From RYN-433 sp036558265 (lineage in GTDB: Bacteria; Planctomycetota; Phycisphaerae; Tepidisphaerales; Tepidisphaeraceae), in assembly GCA_036558265.1 (NCBI GenBank), contig DATBFY010000355.1:1-15005 (forward strand): a stretch of DNA of 15,005 nucleotides, in the 5' to 3' direction. Each line of letters begins with the position of its first letter. Positions within the stretch are counted from its first letter, which is position 1. The notes below the pieces were generated by a model. It was not told the DNA's origin. It did not search any database and saw only the letters and a program-made list of their open reading frames with translations. This document shows, piece after piece, positions 13,729 to 15,005 of the stretch. Both the position numbers and the translations under genes were made by a program.

Positions 13729-14952
13729 ATGACTCGGGCAACGTTCATGACGATGACGATTTGCGCTTGTGCATTCCACGCCGGCGCCCAGCCCGCCCCG
13801 CGCGACTATCGCTTCGACGGCACGATCTCACGCCCGGTGCTCGAAAACTACCTCTCGCGCGCGATCACGATGGAAGGGATGCTCAACGGCCGCGGCGACT
13901 TCGACGACGACCTGCGGATGCTCAAGGCCATCGGCGCCAAGTTCATCGGACGCAGCATCTGCCTCTGGAACGGCGAAGCCAACCTGCTCCGCAACCTCGC
14001 CCGGGCCAAAGAGCTGGCGCCGAAGGTCCACGCCGCCGATCCCGACATGATCCTTCAGGCCTGCATCTTCGAAACCGTCAGCACGCAGGTCGAACAGGTG
14101 CCCATCCCGGAGTGGGTCTTCACCGCGCTGGGCGAGCCGGTCGAGAAGCGAAACTTCCGCTACGCCGACATCATCTACCCGCCCGGTCAGCAGCGGCGGA
14201 ACTGGGGGCCCAACGCTTCCGTGCCCGACGTCAGCCGGCCCGAAACCCGCCGCTGGTTCTACTTCCTCGCGGCCTCCTACATCGATCTCGGGTTCGAGGC
14301 CATTCACTTCGGCCAGGTCGAGATCATGAACCGCAACGACCGCGATCTGTCCCACTGGGCGGACGTCTTGGCGCGGGTGCGGGCATACGCGGCCACGCAC
14401 GCGCGCCGGCACATGGTCATCTGCGATGGCCACGTCCCCAGCGGCGGCCTGCTGCGCGACGGAAAGCTGTTGCTGGATTTTCACTCCTTCCCCCTGCGGA
14501 TCATGGAGGTGCCCGACAAGCCCCAGGAGGCGATCCTTAAGGTGGGATTCTCAGACGGGATTTACGGCAAGAGCAAGGGCGGCGTCACGCCCGGCGGCTG
14601 GACGTGCGACCACCTCCCTTATCTCGTCGAGCTCGACAACTGGGGCGCCAGCCGCAAACCCGGCCAGCCCGGCGCGGGCGGCATCTGGGTGTGGGGGTAT
14701 GACGAGATCACGTGGTTCGCGCATCAGAGCAAACAGTACCGCGCCGATTGGCTCCGCTACGCCTGGGACTGGCTTCGCCGCACCGATCCCAACGGACATC
14801 TCGAGATGCCCGGCAGCCGGACGATGCGATCGCCGCTGGACGGCAAGCGCTGGTACTACGCCAACCGCCCCAGCGCAGGGGTGCCCGACGGACTTGGCGA
14901 CGAAGACGCCATCCGCGCCATCTGGCAAGCCGATACGCCCGAAAAGCCATGA
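13729..14952 (+). CDS. Secreted protein of unknown function, TIM-barrel glycosidase-like
   Basis: This 407-residue protein starts with a short export signal (about residues 1-20, hydrophobic TFMTMTICACAF, then AGAQ as a cleavage site). The rest is soluble and rich in Trp, Tyr and Asp. Features that recall a (beta/alpha)8 glycoside-hydrolase-like fold are 'FYFLAASYIDLGFEAIHFGQVEIMN', with Glu198 at a strand end, 'HMVICDGHVP', 'YLVELDNWG' (Glu301), and the final strand 'GGIWVWGYDEITWF' (Asp325/Glu326). I recall similar proteins as unannotated planctomycete proteins, but cannot name a family. GGGAGGT 3 nt before the ATG gives a firm start. It overlaps the next gene by ATGA, so the two are translationally coupled. 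Enzymatic activity is inference. Confidence 0.9.
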   Translation: MTRATFMTMTICACAFHAGAQPAPRDYRFDGTISRPVLENYLSRAITMEGMLNGRGDFDDDLRMLKAIGAKFIGRSICLWNGEANLLRNLARAKELAPKVHAADPDMILQACIFETVSTQVEQVPIPEWVFTALGEPVEKRNFRYADIIYPPGQQRRNWGPNASVPDVSRPETRRWFYFLAASYIDLGFEAIHFGQVEIMNRNDRDLSHWADVLARVRAYAATHARRHMVICDGHVPSGGLLRDGKLLLDFHSFPLRIMEVPDKPQEAILKVGFSDGIYGKSKGGVTPGGWTCDHLPYLVELDNWGASRKPGQPGAGGIWVWGYDEITWFAHQSKQYRADWLRYAWDWLRRTDPNGHLEMPGSRTMRSPLDGKRWYYANRPSAGVPDGLGDEDAIRAIWQADTPEKP

Positions 14953-15005
14953 GCGCTGCGCGCACCGATCTCTATGACGGCATCATCCTGGGCGCCGGGC
15001 ACAAC
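14949..15005 (+). CDS. FAD-dependent oxidoreductase, N-terminus only
   Basis: ATG at 14949 overlaps the stop of the preceding gene (ATGA), a typical coupled start. The visible 19 residues end in YDGIILGAGHN, the first strand and dinucleotide-binding turn GxGxxN of phytoene-desaturase-like or related NAD(P)/FAD oxidoreductases. The rest lies beyond the right edge, so the substrate class cannot be decided. Coupling suggests it works with the secreted protein upstream or is made in a fixed ratio with it. Confidence 0.65.
   Translation, partial: MSAARTDLYDGIILGAGHN

Overview
The window is GC-rich DNA from what is most likely a planctomycete, plausibly the Phycisphaerae side of that phylum. The pointers are an LEPR-XLL-type N-terminus on a very large multidomain surface protein, purine-rich hairpin repeats between genes, and a palindromic 'PSPGTPGEGRGEG'-type element lying in frame inside a housekeeping gene. 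Placement is from sequence character only; no search was possible.

Layout, left to right. (1) 1-2580, minus strand, running off the left edge: a multidomain extracellular protein (LamG, FN3, two Ig-like domains, then a galactose-oxidase/glyoxal-oxidase-type propeller that keeps the copper-radical residues). (2) 2905-8208, minus strand: a probable operon read as leader, MATE transporter, ileS, purN. Its leader has a good promoter, a 20-codon ORF with Ile codons, and an intrinsic terminator just before the transporter start, which looks like transcription attenuation. The ileS gene carries an in-frame palindromic insertion. (3) 8269 to about 9480: 1.2 kb without a credible protein gene but packed with GC-rich stems, bounded on the minus strand by a very strong intrinsic terminator. 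I read it as a large structured noncoding RNA that I cannot assign to a known family. This is the main candidate for something undescribed. (4) 9682-11565, minus: dihydrolipoamide dehydrogenase with its own N-terminal lipoyl domain, followed by a long hairpin made of ACATGAAG-like words. (5) 11725-12333, minus: a HicB-like protein and a small unknown protein in a tight pair, with a perfect TATAAT placed for a nearly leaderless transcript. (6) 12334-12831: about 500 bp with no convincing gene, containing competing hairpins and a helically phased GGTTT array. (7) 12832-13605, minus: hisF. (8) 13729-15005, plus: a secreted protein of unknown function overlapping by ATGA with the start of an FAD-dependent oxidoreductase that runs off the right edge.

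The identified housekeeping functions are purine synthesis (purN), histidine/purine metabolism (hisF), isoleucyl-tRNA charging (ileS) and 2-oxoacid oxidation (lpd). Everything from 1 to 13605 is on the minus strand; the hisF/13729 gap is the only divergent promoter region.
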